This document shows positions 36,054 through 44,674 of a DNA stretch of 64,000 nucleotides, piece after piece. A model generated the notes under the pieces. It was not told the origin of the DNA. It made no database searches and saw only the letters and a program-made list of their open reading frames with translations. Every line of letters starts with the position of its first letter. Within the stretch, counting starts at the first letter, position 1. The translations under genes were made by a program, and so were the position numbers. Origin of the DNA: Mycolicibacterium neworleansense (lineage in GTDB: Bacteria > Actinomycetota > Actinomycetes > Mycobacteriales > Mycobacteriaceae); assembly GCF_001245615.1 (NCBI RefSeq), contig NZ_CWKH01000001.1, positions 62,001-126,000 of the forward strand. The letters are read 5' to 3'.

Positions 36054-36083
36054 CGAACAGTCCCCCGCTTGGGGGACTGTTCG
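36054..36083. terminator. Strong hairpin terminator between convergent operons
   Basis: A 13-bp perfect stem (CGAACAGTCCCCC with GGGGGACTGTTCG) closes a 4-nt GCTT loop. It begins 3 bp after the cyclase stop and ends 12 bp before the stop of the convergent acyl-CoA dehydrogenase, so it can end transcription from both sides. No U tract is present. Confidence 0.85.
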
Positions 36084-36094
36084 GCGCGAAAGCG

Positions 36095-36901
36095 CTACAG
36101 CTGGGCCAGGCGGGGCACCGTGCCACGGGCCCGAAGCCCGGCGCCGGCCTTGCGGGTGAGTTCCCTTGAACTGCCCAGTAATCCGTCGAGCACCAGGACC
36201 CGCTTCACATGGTGATGCAGCTCGTGTTCTTCGGTGAAACCGATCCCGCCGAGCACCTGCTGGCAGTGCTTTGCCGCGGTCAGCGCGGCCTTGCCCGCGG
36301 CGGCCTTGGCCAGCAGCGAGTTCAGGTCGACGTTGTCGGCACCGGGCAGGCTCAGCGTCGCCTCGGCGCCTTCGATGGCCACCAGTGTCTCGGCGAGTCG
36401 GTGCCGTACGGCCTGGAAGGACGAGATCGGCTTGCCGAACTGCACGCGGTCCAGGGCATGCTGCCGGGCCAGTGCCAGCATCGCGCGGGCCGAGCCGACC
36501 AGCCACCAGCCCAGGGCACGCCGTGCCTCCGAGATCCGGAGCAGCTGTCCGTCGGGCACCTCGCGCAGCGGCAGGCCGCCCATGGTCTGATTGGCGCCGG
36601 CCGGAGAATCCTCGCGTTCCCACACCACCCAGATGCCGCCGGCGTAGGGCATCGGCGGGGTACCGCCGGGCAGCCCGCCGATGGTCTCAAGCAGCACGTC
36701 GTTGAGAATCGAGGCGTGCGCGCCTGTTTCGCCCAGCAGCCGGAACACCAGCGGCATGGCGACCTCTGGCATATCGGACAGCATCTCGGCCCAGCCGAGT
36801 TCGGCCAGCGCGGCGTCCAGCTTGGCGCCCGAGGCCGACAGCATGGTCTTGCGGAGGGTGTCTTCGAGCAGTCCGAGTGATTCGGTATCCAGATCTGTCA
36901 C
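36095..36901 (-). CDS. Acyl-CoA dehydrogenase, short subunit of a second heteromeric pair
   Basis: A 268-aa partial-length acyl-CoA dehydrogenase. It has the C-terminal FAD-side motif QQVLGGIGFTEEHELHHHVKR near residue 218 and RVQFGKPISSFQAVRH near 152, but the N-terminal and middle domains are shortened. It follows a full-length dehydrogenase by 3 bp, which suggests an alpha2beta2 enzyme like the pair at 599-2582. The GTG start is at 36901. It is the last gene of the Rieske operon. Confidence 0.87.
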   Translation of the reverse strand: MTDLDTESLGLLEDTLRKTMLSASGAKLDAALAELGWAEMLSDMPEVAMPLVFRLLGETGAHASILNDVLLETIGGLPGGTPPMPYAGGIWVVWEREDSPAGANQTMGGLPLREVPDGQLLRISEARRALGWWLVGSARAMLALARQHALDRVQFGKPISSFQAVRHRLAETLVAIEGAEATLSLPGADNVDLNSLLAKAAAGKAALTAAKHCQQVLGGIGFTEEHELHHHVKRVLVLDGLLGSSRELTRKAGAGLRARGTVPRLAQL

Positions 36902-36904
36902 GCC

Positions 36905-38026
36905 TCACTCCTTCCCGAGGTCGAGCAGCCGGCGCGCGATGATGTTGCGCTGAACTTCGGCCGTGCCGCCGTAGATGGTCGACGCCCGCGAATACAGGTA
37001 TTCGGTGCGCCATTCGGAGTCCTCGAGCTCGATGACACCGGGCATCAGGTTGCGGGCGGTGTCGTAGAGCAGCTGTTCGGCACTGGCCAGCAGTACCTTG
37101 TCGATCGAGGTGTCCGGCCCCAGCTTGTGGCCCTCGGCCAGCCGGTGCTGGGTTGCCGCCGAACGGCAGCGCAGCGTGTGCAGGGCCAGGTAGACCTCAC
37201 CCAAGTCCGGATCCACCGCCTGCCCTTGCCTTTTCACCGCGTCGACCAGTGCGTCGAACCGTGAGTACAGGTAGGCGATGCGCTGCCAGAAGCAGGTCGA
37301 GCGCTCGTAGGGCAGCAGGTCCATCGCCAGCTGCCAGCCGTCGCCGGGCTTGCCCAGCATCCGGCTCGCGTCGACCTCGACGTCGTCGAAGTACACCTCG
37401 CAGAACTCGTCGACATCGTGCATGGTGCGCAACGGCCGCACGGTGATGCCGGGAGAGTTGGTGTCGACAAAGAACGCGGTGATCGCCTGGTGGTTGGGGG
37501 TGTCGGCGTCGCCGGTGCGGGTCAGCAGGATGCACCGATGTGAGAACTGCGCGAAGCTGGTCCAGACCTTCTGGCCGTTGATGACCCATTTGTCGCCGCG
37601 CTGGACGGCGCGGGTGGTCAGCGAAGCCAGGTCGCTGCCGGAGCCGGGTTCGGAGAATCCCTGGCACCACTGCTCTTCGCCGGACAGCAGCTTGGGCACC
37701 ATCTCGGCCGCAAGTTCCTTGGGTGCGTAGTCGATCATCGTGGGCGCGAGCACTTCGAGCATCGAATACGGACCGGGCTCGGCCAGCCTGCGGCCCACGA
37801 CCTCCTCGCCGACGATGGCGCGCAGCATCTCGGGTCCACCCAGTCCACCGGCGTGCTCGGGCCAGCCGTACCGGCTCCAGCCACCCTCGTACAGCGCCTT
37901 CTGCACCCGGGCGAACTGGCGCATGTGACCTGAAAGCGAGTGGTCATCGGGTGGCGTCAGATCATTCTCGGCGAGCCAATTCCGCAGCGCCGTGCGGAAA
38001 GTCGCGGGTTCAAAGAGGTCGCTCAT
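36905..38026 (-). CDS. Acyl-CoA dehydrogenase, full-length subunit of the second pair
   Basis: A 373-aa FadE-type flavoprotein with [20 protein letters not shown] near residue 118, [12 protein letters not shown] near 150 and C-terminal [20 protein letters not shown]. It would desaturate a CoA thioester, with the short partner downstream. The ATG overlaps the stop of the NTF2-like gene by 4 bp. The strong similarity in layout to 1485-2582 suggests that the two pairs act on related substrates. Confidence 0.9.
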   Translation of the reverse strand: MSDLFEPATFRTALRNWLAENDLTPPDDHSLSGHMRQFARVQKALYEGGWSRYGWPEHAGGLGGPEMLRAIVGEEVVGRRLAEPGPYSMLEVLAPTMIDYAPKELAAEMVPKLLSGEEQWCQGFSEPGSGSDLASLTTRAVQRGDKWVINGQKVWTSFAQFSHRCILLTRTGDADTPNHQAITAFFVDTNSPGITVRPLRTMHDVDEFCEVYFDDVEVDASRMLGKPGDGWQLAMDLLPYERSTCFWQRIAYLYSRFDALVDAVKRQGQAVDPDLGEVYLALHTLRCRSAATQHRLAEGHKLGPDTSIDKVLLASAEQLLYDTARNLMPGVIELEDSEWRTEYLYSRASTIYGGTAEVQRNIIARRLLDLGKE

Positions 38027-38469
38027 CCGGCCTCCGGCCTGCCGATCGCGTGCGGCCGGCCGTGGTCGTGGTCGCCACTGCGCCGGATGAAGGTCATCGC
38101 CCGGGTCTTCAGCCGCCAGCCTTCGGCGGTCCGCACGTAGGTGTCGCGGTAGTAGCCGATGCGCATGTCGTGCTTGGAGTGCTCGATGAAGCAGAGCGGC
38201 TGGGTGCCCGAGGCTGTATCGGCGCCTTCGTCCAGGTCGATCAGGGCGGTTCCGGTCATGAACAGGCCTTTGGGGGCGGCGTCCACCAGCACCGGGAAGC
38301 GGTTGAGCGTGTAGGTCTCGCCAAACGCGCTGTAGGTGCCATCGGGGGTAAAAACGCTGATCAGACCGTCGATGTCGCCCTGGGTGATGGTCACCGCGTA
38401 CTTGGCGAGCACCTGCTGGATCTCGATCAGATCCTCGGTCCGTGTCGGGGAATCAGTTGATGTGCTCAT
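38023..38469 (-). CDS. NTF2-like / SnoaL-like protein
   Basis: A 148-aa protein with the cone-fold pattern of the NTF2 superfamily (IQQVLAKYAVTITQGDIDGLISVFTPDG-like start; DTYVRTAEGWRLKTRAMTF end). Members include ketosteroid isomerases, dehydratases and small subunits of ring-hydroxylating oxygenases. As it shares an operon with a Rieske oxygenase, an oxygenase-associated or isomerase role is possible. It overlaps its neighbours by 17 bp and 4 bp. Confidence 0.75.
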   Translation of the reverse strand: MSTSTDSPTRTEDLIEIQQVLAKYAVTITQGDIDGLISVFTPDGTYSAFGETYTLNRFPVLVDAAPKGLFMTGTALIDLDEGADTASGTQPLCFIEHSKHDMRIGYYRDTYVRTAEGWRLKTRAMTFIRRSGDHDHGRPHAIGRPEAG

Positions 38470-39679
38470 TGCGGAAGACCTTACCGCCTTTCATTACAAA
38501 ATCCACATGTTGTGTAACGTTGATGTCCTCGAGTGGGTTGCCCGGCACCGCGATGATGTCGGCGAGCAGGCCCTCGGCCAGCCGCCCCCGGTCGGTGACG
38601 TTGATCAGGTCGGCGGCGATCGTGGTGGCCGAGCGCAGCACCGCGGCCGGGGGCATGCCCCACTCCACCAGGGTGACGAGCTCGTCGGCGTTCTTGCCAT
38701 GCGGGATGGCGGGGGCGTCGGTGCCGACGGCGATCTTCACCCCGGCCTCGTATGCGGCCTTGATCGACGTCTCGGCCTTCGGGAACATCTCGGCAGCCTT
38801 GTCCTGCAGCACCTTCGGTGCTTTCGACACGTCCATGGCCTGCGCCAGGCGGCGGGTGGTAACCAGGAACCGGTCGTTGTCGACGAGCATCTGGATGGCC
38901 TCGTCGTCCATGAGGAAGCCGTGCTCGATGCAGTCGATTCCGCAGTCGACGGCGTGCTTGACGGCTTCGGCGCCGTGGGTGTGGGCGGCGACCCGCAATC
39001 CGCGCCGGTGTGCCTCATCGACGATGACGCGCAGTTCCTCATCCGAATAGTGTTGCGCCCCAGCCTCACCGGTCAGTGACATGACACCGCCCGAACAACA
39101 CACCTTGATCAGCTGCGCGCCGTGCTTGATCTGGTAGCGCACCGCCTTGCGGATCTCGTCGACCCCGTTGGCGATGCCCTCTTCGATCGTCAGCTCCAGC
39201 ACGCCCGGCATGAACGCCGCGAACATCGTGGGATCCAGGTGTCCGCCGGTGGGGGTGATGGCGTGGCCGGCCGGGACGATGCGCGGACCATCGATCCAGC
39301 CCGCGTCGATCGCCTTGCCGAGGGCGACGTCGAGCAGGTAGCCGCCCGTCTTGACGAACAATCCGAGGTTGCGCACGGTGGTGAACCCGGCGCGCAGGGT
39401 GCGCCGCGCATTGCCCACCGCGCGCAGCACGCGGGTCGGGGGATCGTCCTGCACCTGGGACAGGCCCGGGTTCTCACCCCGGCCACCCATCAGCAGGTTG
39501 ACTTCCATGTCCATCAGGCCGGGCAGCAGAATCGAGTCACCGAGATCGATGACCTCTGAACCCTCTGGGATTTCGCCACCTACACCGATTATCCGGTCAC
39601 CGTCGACACGGACAATGCCGGGACGAATGATCGTCCCGGCATCGACGTCGACAAGACCCGCAGCTTTGAGGGTCAGCAC
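38453..39679 (-). CDS. Amidohydrolase-superfamily protein missing the HxH metal motif
   Basis: A 408-aa imidazolonepropionase/prolidase-like TIM-barrel protein. The bridging lysine (Lys192 in LIKVCCSGG), His233 and His235 (AAHTHG), His253 (IEHGF) and Asp321 (VGTDAPA) look intact. The first metal motif, normally D-x-H-x-H after LPGL, reads DMEVN: Glu59 and Asn61 replace both histidines. It may bind one metal or have changed chemistry. It starts at a GTG, 2 bp after the stop of the 109-aa gene. Confidence 0.82.
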   Translation of the reverse strand: MLTLKAAGLVDVDAGTIIRPGIVRVDGDRIIGVGGEIPEGSEVIDLGDSILLPGLMDMEVNLLMGGRGENPGLSQVQDDPPTRVLRAVGNARRTLRAGFTTVRNLGLFVKTGGYLLDVALGKAIDAGWIDGPRIVPAGHAITPTGGHLDPTMFAAFMPGVLELTIEEGIANGVDEIRKAVRYQIKHGAQLIKVCCSGGVMSLTGEAGAQHYSDEELRVIVDEAHRRGLRVAAHTHGAEAVKHAVDCGIDCIEHGFLMDDEAIQMLVDNDRFLVTTRRLAQAMDVSKAPKVLQDKAAEMFPKAETSIKAAYEAGVKIAVGTDAPAIPHGKNADELVTLVEWGMPPAAVLRSATTIAADLINVTDRGRLAEGLLADIIAVPGNPLEDINVTQHVDFVMKGGKVFRNEHIN

Positions 39680-39681
39680 GA

Positions 39682-40011
39682 CTAAACCACCGGCTCCTTG
39701 ATGAGATTGATATAGGCAGCACCGCTGTCGAGCACCCGAGGCTGCTTCCAGACCTCGACCGGGAAGCTGACCTGAACGATCGACTGCCCCAGGTGTACAA
39801 GGGCTTTGGCGTCGTCGGGCATGCCGGCCAGCGGGAAGCGAGCATCGACGTAGACCATGATGTCCTCAAGCCGCGCCATGCCGGCGTCGTAGAGCTCCTG
39901 CATCTCGTCCATCGTCGAGTTCAGGCGCTTCTGATAGCGCTCCTCCTCGGTGGGCAAGCACCAATCGCTGAATCGCTCCAGATCGGCGAATTCCTCGGGC
40001 AGCTTAGACAT
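39682..40011 (-). CDS. Uncharacterised 109-aa protein of the Rieske operon
   Basis: I do not recognise this family. It is a small soluble protein with an acidic N-terminal helix (LPEEFADLERF), a conserved-looking segment YQKRLNSTMDEMQELYDAGMAR and an ending of AAYINLIKEPVV. There are no cysteines suited to a cluster; the one Cys is at residue 19. The start at 40011 has AAGGA 8 bp upstream and overlaps the Rieske gene's stop. Its position suggests a subunit or accessory factor of the oxygenase. Confidence 0.72.
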   Translation of the reverse strand: MSKLPEEFADLERFSDWCLPTEEERYQKRLNSTMDEMQELYDAGMARLEDIMVYVDARFPLAGMPDDAKALVHLGQSIVQVSFPVEVWKQPRVLDSGAAYINLIKEPVV

Positions 40012-41344
40012 TGACTTCATCCTTCTTGTCGGCACCGGCGTGCTTGCCATTGGTCGATCCATTTCCGTTGGCCTTGGCCTCTTGGTACCGGTCCACGTAC
40101 TTGTGGGCGGTGTGGTGCAGGTGGCGCAGCAGAATTTCCTGGTCGCACAGCGGGAAGTCGAGCACGGCGCGGGTGCCGATCTGAGTCTGCGTGGCTTCCA
40201 GGGTGTTGGCGTCCTGGAACGCGTACTCCTTGAACGTCACCGCGGCCAGCTCCTGAGACAGCCGCTCGCGCAGGTTCTTCGGCGGCACGAAGTACAGGTC
40301 GGCCTCGAAGATGTGGCTGTCCACACCGGTGGGCCAGTAGTTGTAGGTCAGGTACCAGCCCGGGGCCCAGAAGAGCAGGGTGAAGTTCGGGAAGAACTCG
40401 AAAGAGTCCTGGCCCCAGGTGGAGTGCCGGCCGGGATTGATCGCGGGCGGCAGCTCGTCGGGGAGGATGCCCTTGATGTCGGGACGATCCCACGGCCCGA
40501 ACAGGCCGCTGTGCAGGATGCGCTCGATGGGCTTGACCATCTTGAGGTCCTTCGGCGGGCTCATGCCACCCCAGGACGAGATCATCGAGTGATCGCCCTT
40601 GATGTCGTAATGCAGCGCCTCGAAGCCGAACTTGGCCAGCTTCTCGGCCTCCTCCTTCTCCGCCTGCTTCATGTGCAGGATCGGCGCGTGGTAGAACTCG
40701 ACGAACGCGTCGATGAACAGCTTCCAGTTGGCCTTGACCTCCGAACGGTAGCTGTAGTGCTCGGTCATCTCGTGGAAGGGATAACCCTTGAGGCCCTGGC
40801 CGAACTCACCCAGGTATTCCTCCAGCGAGACTGCGTCGTCGTCGAAGTTGACGAAGATGAAGCCCTCCCAGACCTCGCAGCGCACCGGCTTGAGCGGATA
40901 GTCGGCCTTGTCGACGTCGAAGAACTCCTGCTCCTGCTGGATGAAGGTCAGGTCGCCCTTGAGGTTGTAGCGCCAGGCGTGGTACTTGCAGACGAATTGG
41001 CGGCAGCTGCCGGACACCTCCTCGCCGGGGTAGTCGTTCCACACCAGCTTGTTGCCGCGGTGGCGGCACAAATTGTAGAAGGCGCGGATCTCGTCACCGT
41101 CGTTGACGATGACGATCGACGTGCCCGGGCCGACCGACGGCAGCTCACGGGTGATGTAGCTGCCTTTCTTGGGGATCAGCTCCACGCGGCCCATCTGCAG
41201 CCAGGTCTTGCGGAAGATGGCCTGCTGCTCCAGTTTCCAGTGCTCGGGGTCGATCGAATCCTCGTAGTTGACCGGGGCGGTGCCCAGTTCGGGCCAGTTC
41301 TCGGTCCAGCTGCCCGCAGCCGGCTTCGGGAAGAACGCCATCAT
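40004..41344 (-). CDS. Rieske non-heme iron oxygenase, alpha subunit
   Basis: A 446-aa ring-hydroxylating oxygenase subunit. The Rieske cluster ligands are Cys93-x-His95 and Cys119-x2-His122; the spacing between the two pairs is 23 residues, longer than the usual 15-17. The mononuclear iron site shows His219 and His224 in EFYHAPILH. No ferredoxin or reductase gene lies in the operon, so electrons must come from elsewhere. It would hydroxylate a ring or methyl group. ATGATG at 41344/41341 gives two possible starts. Confidence 0.9.
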   Translation of the reverse strand: MMAFFPKPAAGSWTENWPELGTAPVNYEDSIDPEHWKLEQQAIFRKTWLQMGRVELIPKKGSYITRELPSVGPGTSIVIVNDGDEIRAFYNLCRHRGNKLVWNDYPGEEVSGSCRQFVCKYHAWRYNLKGDLTFIQQEQEFFDVDKADYPLKPVRCEVWEGFIFVNFDDDAVSLEEYLGEFGQGLKGYPFHEMTEHYSYRSEVKANWKLFIDAFVEFYHAPILHMKQAEKEEAEKLAKFGFEALHYDIKGDHSMISSWGGMSPPKDLKMVKPIERILHSGLFGPWDRPDIKGILPDELPPAINPGRHSTWGQDSFEFFPNFTLLFWAPGWYLTYNYWPTGVDSHIFEADLYFVPPKNLRERLSQELAAVTFKEYAFQDANTLEATQTQIGTRAVLDFPLCDQEILLRHLHHTAHKYVDRYQEAKANGNGSTNGKHAGADKKDEVNV

Positions 41345-41364
41345 CTACCTACTTTCTTCTTGAG

Positions 41365-41925
41365 TTAGTGGCCGGATTCCGGCGCAATTCCAAAGGTGTT
41401 GTAGGCCATGGCCATCAGGCCATAGCCGCCGATCGTGAAGACCAGGTCCATGCGCTGGCGTTCGTCGAGGTGCTCGCTCAGCGCCGCCCAGGTGCTGTCG
41501 GAGATTTCCGCCTGTCCGTCGAGTTCATCGACGGAGTCGAGCACCAGCTGGTCGAGGGGAGTAGAGCCTTCGCCGCTCGTGCTGCTGGCGATCTGCTCAT
41601 CGGTGAGTCCCTCGGACTTGCCGATGAATGCGTGGTGCGCCCACTCGTATTCACACTTCTTGCGGTGGGCGATGCGCAGGATGGCCAGCTCACGCATCTG
41701 CGGGTCCAGCGTCGAGCGGAACAGCAGATGATTGCTGAACCGCAGGAACGCCTTGGTCAACGCGGGGTGGCGGGCCAGCGTCGACAGCGCGGTGCCCGCT
41801 CCCTCGGGATTGAGCCGCTCCTCCGGAAGCATGACCGACAGTGCTCGCCGCACGTTGTCGTCCCACTCCTCGGCGGGCAAGGGGGCCAAGCGCACGGGGC
41901 GGTTCTCCTCTCGATGACCCGTCAC
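41365..41925 (-). CDS. Carboxymuconolactone decarboxylase / AhpD-like protein
   Basis: A 186-aa CMD-family protein: RELAILRIAHRKKCEYEWAHH near residue 78 is the family signature. The usual AhpD C-x2-C pair is not present; only the first Cys, in CEYEW, remains. It might be a decarboxylase, a lactonase-type enzyme or a redox helper. It is the first gene of the Rieske operon, starting at GTG 41925, with the GAGAAT-CAG-GTTCTC palindrome only 14 bp upstream. Confidence 0.8.
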   Translation of the reverse strand: MTGHREENRPVRLAPLPAEEWDDNVRRALSVMLPEERLNPEGAGTALSTLARHPALTKAFLRFSNHLLFRSTLDPQMRELAILRIAHRKKCEYEWAHHAFIGKSEGLTDEQIASSTSGEGSTPLDQLVLDSVDELDGQAEISDSTWAALSEHLDERQRMDLVFTIGGYGLMAMAYNTFGIAPESGH

Positions 41926-42131
41926 TGACTCTCGGTTGCGAGAATCAGGTTCTCATTTCCGACTAAGAGGTTTCCACCTTTTGCCGCGATGGTCAACAAG
42001 AACGCGCCAGATTCTGCGGTGACCTGGCTAAATCTGCTCGTCAGCGCCATCAGACATTGATTCTCGCTAGATGAGAAGCTAGTTTTCTCTCATAGAGAAC
42101 CAATGTGACGGCCTATGGACGGAGCGAGGCA
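41926..42131. promoter_or_regulatory. Divergent promoter of the Rieske and beta-oxidation operons
   Basis: At 41940-41954 lies GAGAAT-CAG-GTTCTC (5 of 6 pairs), close to the CMD start. At 42061-42099 lies a dense group of TTCTC and GAGAA half-sites in alternating directions, including TTCTCT-CAT-AGAGAA at 42085-42099, just before the amidohydrolase start. One TetR-type regulator could thus control both operons. Confidence 0.72.
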
Positions 42132-43427
42132 GTGAACAAAGACGACATGATCTTGATCAGCGTCGACGACCACATCATCGAACCGCCGAACATGTTCAAG
42201 AACCATCTTCCGGAGAAGTACCGCGACGAGGCGCCGCGTCTGGTGCACAACCCGGACGGCAGCGACACCTGGCAGTTCCGCGACACGGTGATCCCGAATG
42301 TGGCGCTCAACGCGGTGGCCGGCCGGCCCAAGGAGGAGTACGGCCTGGAACCCCAGGGGCTCGATGAGATCCGCAAGGGCTGCTACGACCCGGACGAGCG
42401 GGTCAAGGACATGAACGCCGGCGGCGTGCTGGCGACCATGAACTTTCCGTCGTTTCCGGGCTTCGCGGCCCGGTTGTTCGCCACCGACGACGACGAGTTC
42501 TCGTTGGCACTGGTCCAGGCTTACAACGACTGGCACATCGACGAGTGGTGCGGGTCGAATCCGGGCCGATTCATCCCGATGGCCATCCCGGCGATCTGGA
42601 ACCCGCAACTGTGCGCCGACGAGGTTCGTCGCGTGTCGAAGAAGGGTGTGCACTCGCTGACCTTCACCGAGAACCCGTCGACGCTGGGCTACCCGTCCTT
42701 CCACGACCTGGAGTACTGGAAGCCGTTGTGGGAGGCCCTGGTCGACACCGACACGGTGATGAACGTGCACATCGGATCGTCGGGCAAGCTGGCGATCACC
42801 GCCCCGGACGCCCCGATGGACGTGATGATCACGCTGCAGCCGATGAACATCGTGCAGGCCGCGGCCGACCTGTTGTGGTCGGCGCCGATCAAGGCCTACC
42901 CGGGCCTCAAGATCGCGCTGTCCGAGGGCGGCACCGGGTGGATTCCGTACTTCCTGGACCGCGTCGACCGCACCTATGACATGCACTCGACGTGGACGCA
43001 CCAGGATTTCGGTGGCAAGTTGCCCAGCGAGGTGTTCCGTGAGCACTTCATGACCTGCTTCATCTCCGACCCGGTCGGGGTGAAGAACCGCCACGAGATC
43101 GGCGTGGACAACATCTGCTGGGAGATGGACTATCCGCACAGTGACTCGATGTGGCCGGGTGCCCCCGAGGAGTTGAGCGCGGTGTTCGACACCTACGACG
43201 TGCCCGACGACGAGATCAACAAGATCACTCACGAGAACGCCATGCGGCTGTACCACTTCGACCCGTTCGCCCACGTGCCGAAGGAGCAGGCGACCGTCGG
43301 TGCACTGCGTAAGCAGGCCGAAGGGCATGACGTGTCGATCCGTGCCCTGAGCCACAAGGAGAAGACCGGCACCACCTTCGCCGACTTCCAGGCCAACGCC
43401 AAAGCCGTTGCCGGCGCGCGAGACTGA
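42132..43427 (+). CDS. Amidohydrolase-2 family protein
   Basis: A 431-aa TIM-barrel metalloenzyme. It has ISVDDHIIEPP near residue 8 (D-x-H variant of the first metal motif), FPGFAARLF, a histidine in NVHIGSSGK and the C-terminal metal aspartate in CWEMDYPHSDSMWP near 337. The family includes decarboxylases and hydrolases of aromatic or ring-opened acids. It heads the right-hand beta-oxidation operon. GTG 42132 with GGAG 7 bp upstream is preferred to GTG 42105. Confidence 0.85.
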   Translation: MNKDDMILISVDDHIIEPPNMFKNHLPEKYRDEAPRLVHNPDGSDTWQFRDTVIPNVALNAVAGRPKEEYGLEPQGLDEIRKGCYDPDERVKDMNAGGVLATMNFPSFPGFAARLFATDDDEFSLALVQAYNDWHIDEWCGSNPGRFIPMAIPAIWNPQLCADEVRRVSKKGVHSLTFTENPSTLGYPSFHDLEYWKPLWEALVDTDTVMNVHIGSSGKLAITAPDAPMDVMITLQPMNIVQAAADLLWSAPIKAYPGLKIALSEGGTGWIPYFLDRVDRTYDMHSTWTHQDFGGKLPSEVFREHFMTCFISDPVGVKNRHEIGVDNICWEMDYPHSDSMWPGAPEELSAVFDTYDVPDDEINKITHENAMRLYHFDPFAHVPKEQATVGALRKQAEGHDVSIRALSHKEKTGTTFADFQANAKAVAGARD

Positions 43428-43467
43428 ACGCCGAGACGAACGGCCCAGAAAAATAGGAGAGCACACA

Positions 43468-44658
43468 GTGTCGGGCGGTATGAACTTCGAGCTGACCGAG
43501 GACCAGCAGCTGATCCGCAAATCAGTGGCGGAGCTGGCGGGCAAGTTCGACGATCACTATTGGATGACCAAGGACCAGGCCCACGAGTTCCCGCAGGAGT
43601 TCTACGACGCCATCGCGGGCGGGGGCTGGCTCGGGATGACCATCCCCGAGGAGTACGGCGGGCACGGCCTGGGCATCACCGAGGCCACCATCCTGGCCGA
43701 GGAGGTGGCCCGGTCCGGCGGGGCCATGAACGCCGCCAGCGCAATCCACATGTCGATCTTCGGGATGCAGCCGGTGGTGGTGTTCGGCTCCGAGGAGATG
43801 AAGAAGGCGACGCTGCCGCGCATCGTCAACGGGGACCTGCATGTGTGTTTCGGTGTCACCGAGCCCGGTGCGGGACTGGACACCTCGCGCATCACCACCT
43901 TCGCCAAGAAGGACGGCGACAGTTATGTGGTCAACGGCCGCAAGGTATGGATCTCCAAAGCGCTTGAGTCGGAGAAGATCCTGCTGCTCACCCGTACCGA
44001 GTCACGCGAGGACGTGGAGAAACGCGGCGGCAAGCCGACCGAAGGTCTCACACTGTTCCTGACCGACCTCGACCGAGACCACGTGGAGATCCGGCCCATC
44101 AACAAGATGGGCCGGAACGCGGTGAGTTCCAATGAGTTGTTCATCGATGACCTGCGGGTACCCGCCGAGCACCGCATCGGCGACGAGGGCAGTGGCTTCA
44201 AGTACATCCTGCACGGGCTCAACCCCGAGCGGATGCTGATCGCGGCCGAGGCCCTCGGCATCGGCCGGGTGGCGCTGGACCGGGCGGTCAAGTACGCCAA
44301 TGAGCGGGTGGTGTTCGACCGGCCGATCGGCATGAACCAGGGCATCCAGTTCCCGCTGGCCGACTCACTGGCCCGCCTGGACGCCGCCGAGCTGATCCTG
44401 CGCAAGGCCACCTGGCTGTACGACAACGGCAAGCCGTGCGGACGGGAGGCCAACATGGCCAAGTACTTGTGCGCCGATGCCGGTTTCGGTGCGGCCGACC
44501 GCGCGCTGCAGACCCATGGCGGGATGGGCTATTCCGAGGAGTACAACATCTCCCGGTTCTTCCGGGAGTCACGGCTGATGAAGATCGCACCGGTGAGCCA
44601 GGAGATGATCCTGAACTTCCTGAGCGCCAACGTTCTCGGCCTGCCCAAGAGTTACTGA
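43468..44658 (+). CDS. Acyl-CoA dehydrogenase
   Basis: A complete 396-aa enzyme: MNFELTEDQQLIRKSVAEL at the N-terminus, CFGVTEPGAGLDTSR near residue 127, VWISKA near 158 and C-terminal QTHGGMGYSEEYNISRFFRESR. It would oxidise an acyl-CoA to its enoyl-CoA. The GTG start at 43468 follows AGGAGA by 7 bp; ATG 43480 is also possible. It lies 40 bp after the amidohydrolase and 16 bp before the SDR. Confidence 0.92.
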   Translation: MSGGMNFELTEDQQLIRKSVAELAGKFDDHYWMTKDQAHEFPQEFYDAIAGGGWLGMTIPEEYGGHGLGITEATILAEEVARSGGAMNAASAIHMSIFGMQPVVVFGSEEMKKATLPRIVNGDLHVCFGVTEPGAGLDTSRITTFAKKDGDSYVVNGRKVWISKALESEKILLLTRTESREDVEKRGGKPTEGLTLFLTDLDRDHVEIRPINKMGRNAVSSNELFIDDLRVPAEHRIGDEGSGFKYILHGLNPERMLIAAEALGIGRVALDRAVKYANERVVFDRPIGMNQGIQFPLADSLARLDAAELILRKATWLYDNGKPCGREANMAKYLCADAGFGAADRALQTHGGMGYSEEYNISRFFRESRLMKIAPVSQEMILNFLSANVLGLPKSY

Positions 44659-44674
44659 GGAGATATCCAGTTCA

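Noticed and set aside
42090..43544. Minus-strand open frame of 484 codons over the amidohydrolase
   Set aside because: It is a shadow frame. The plus strand has a ribosome site, metal motifs and operon spacing.
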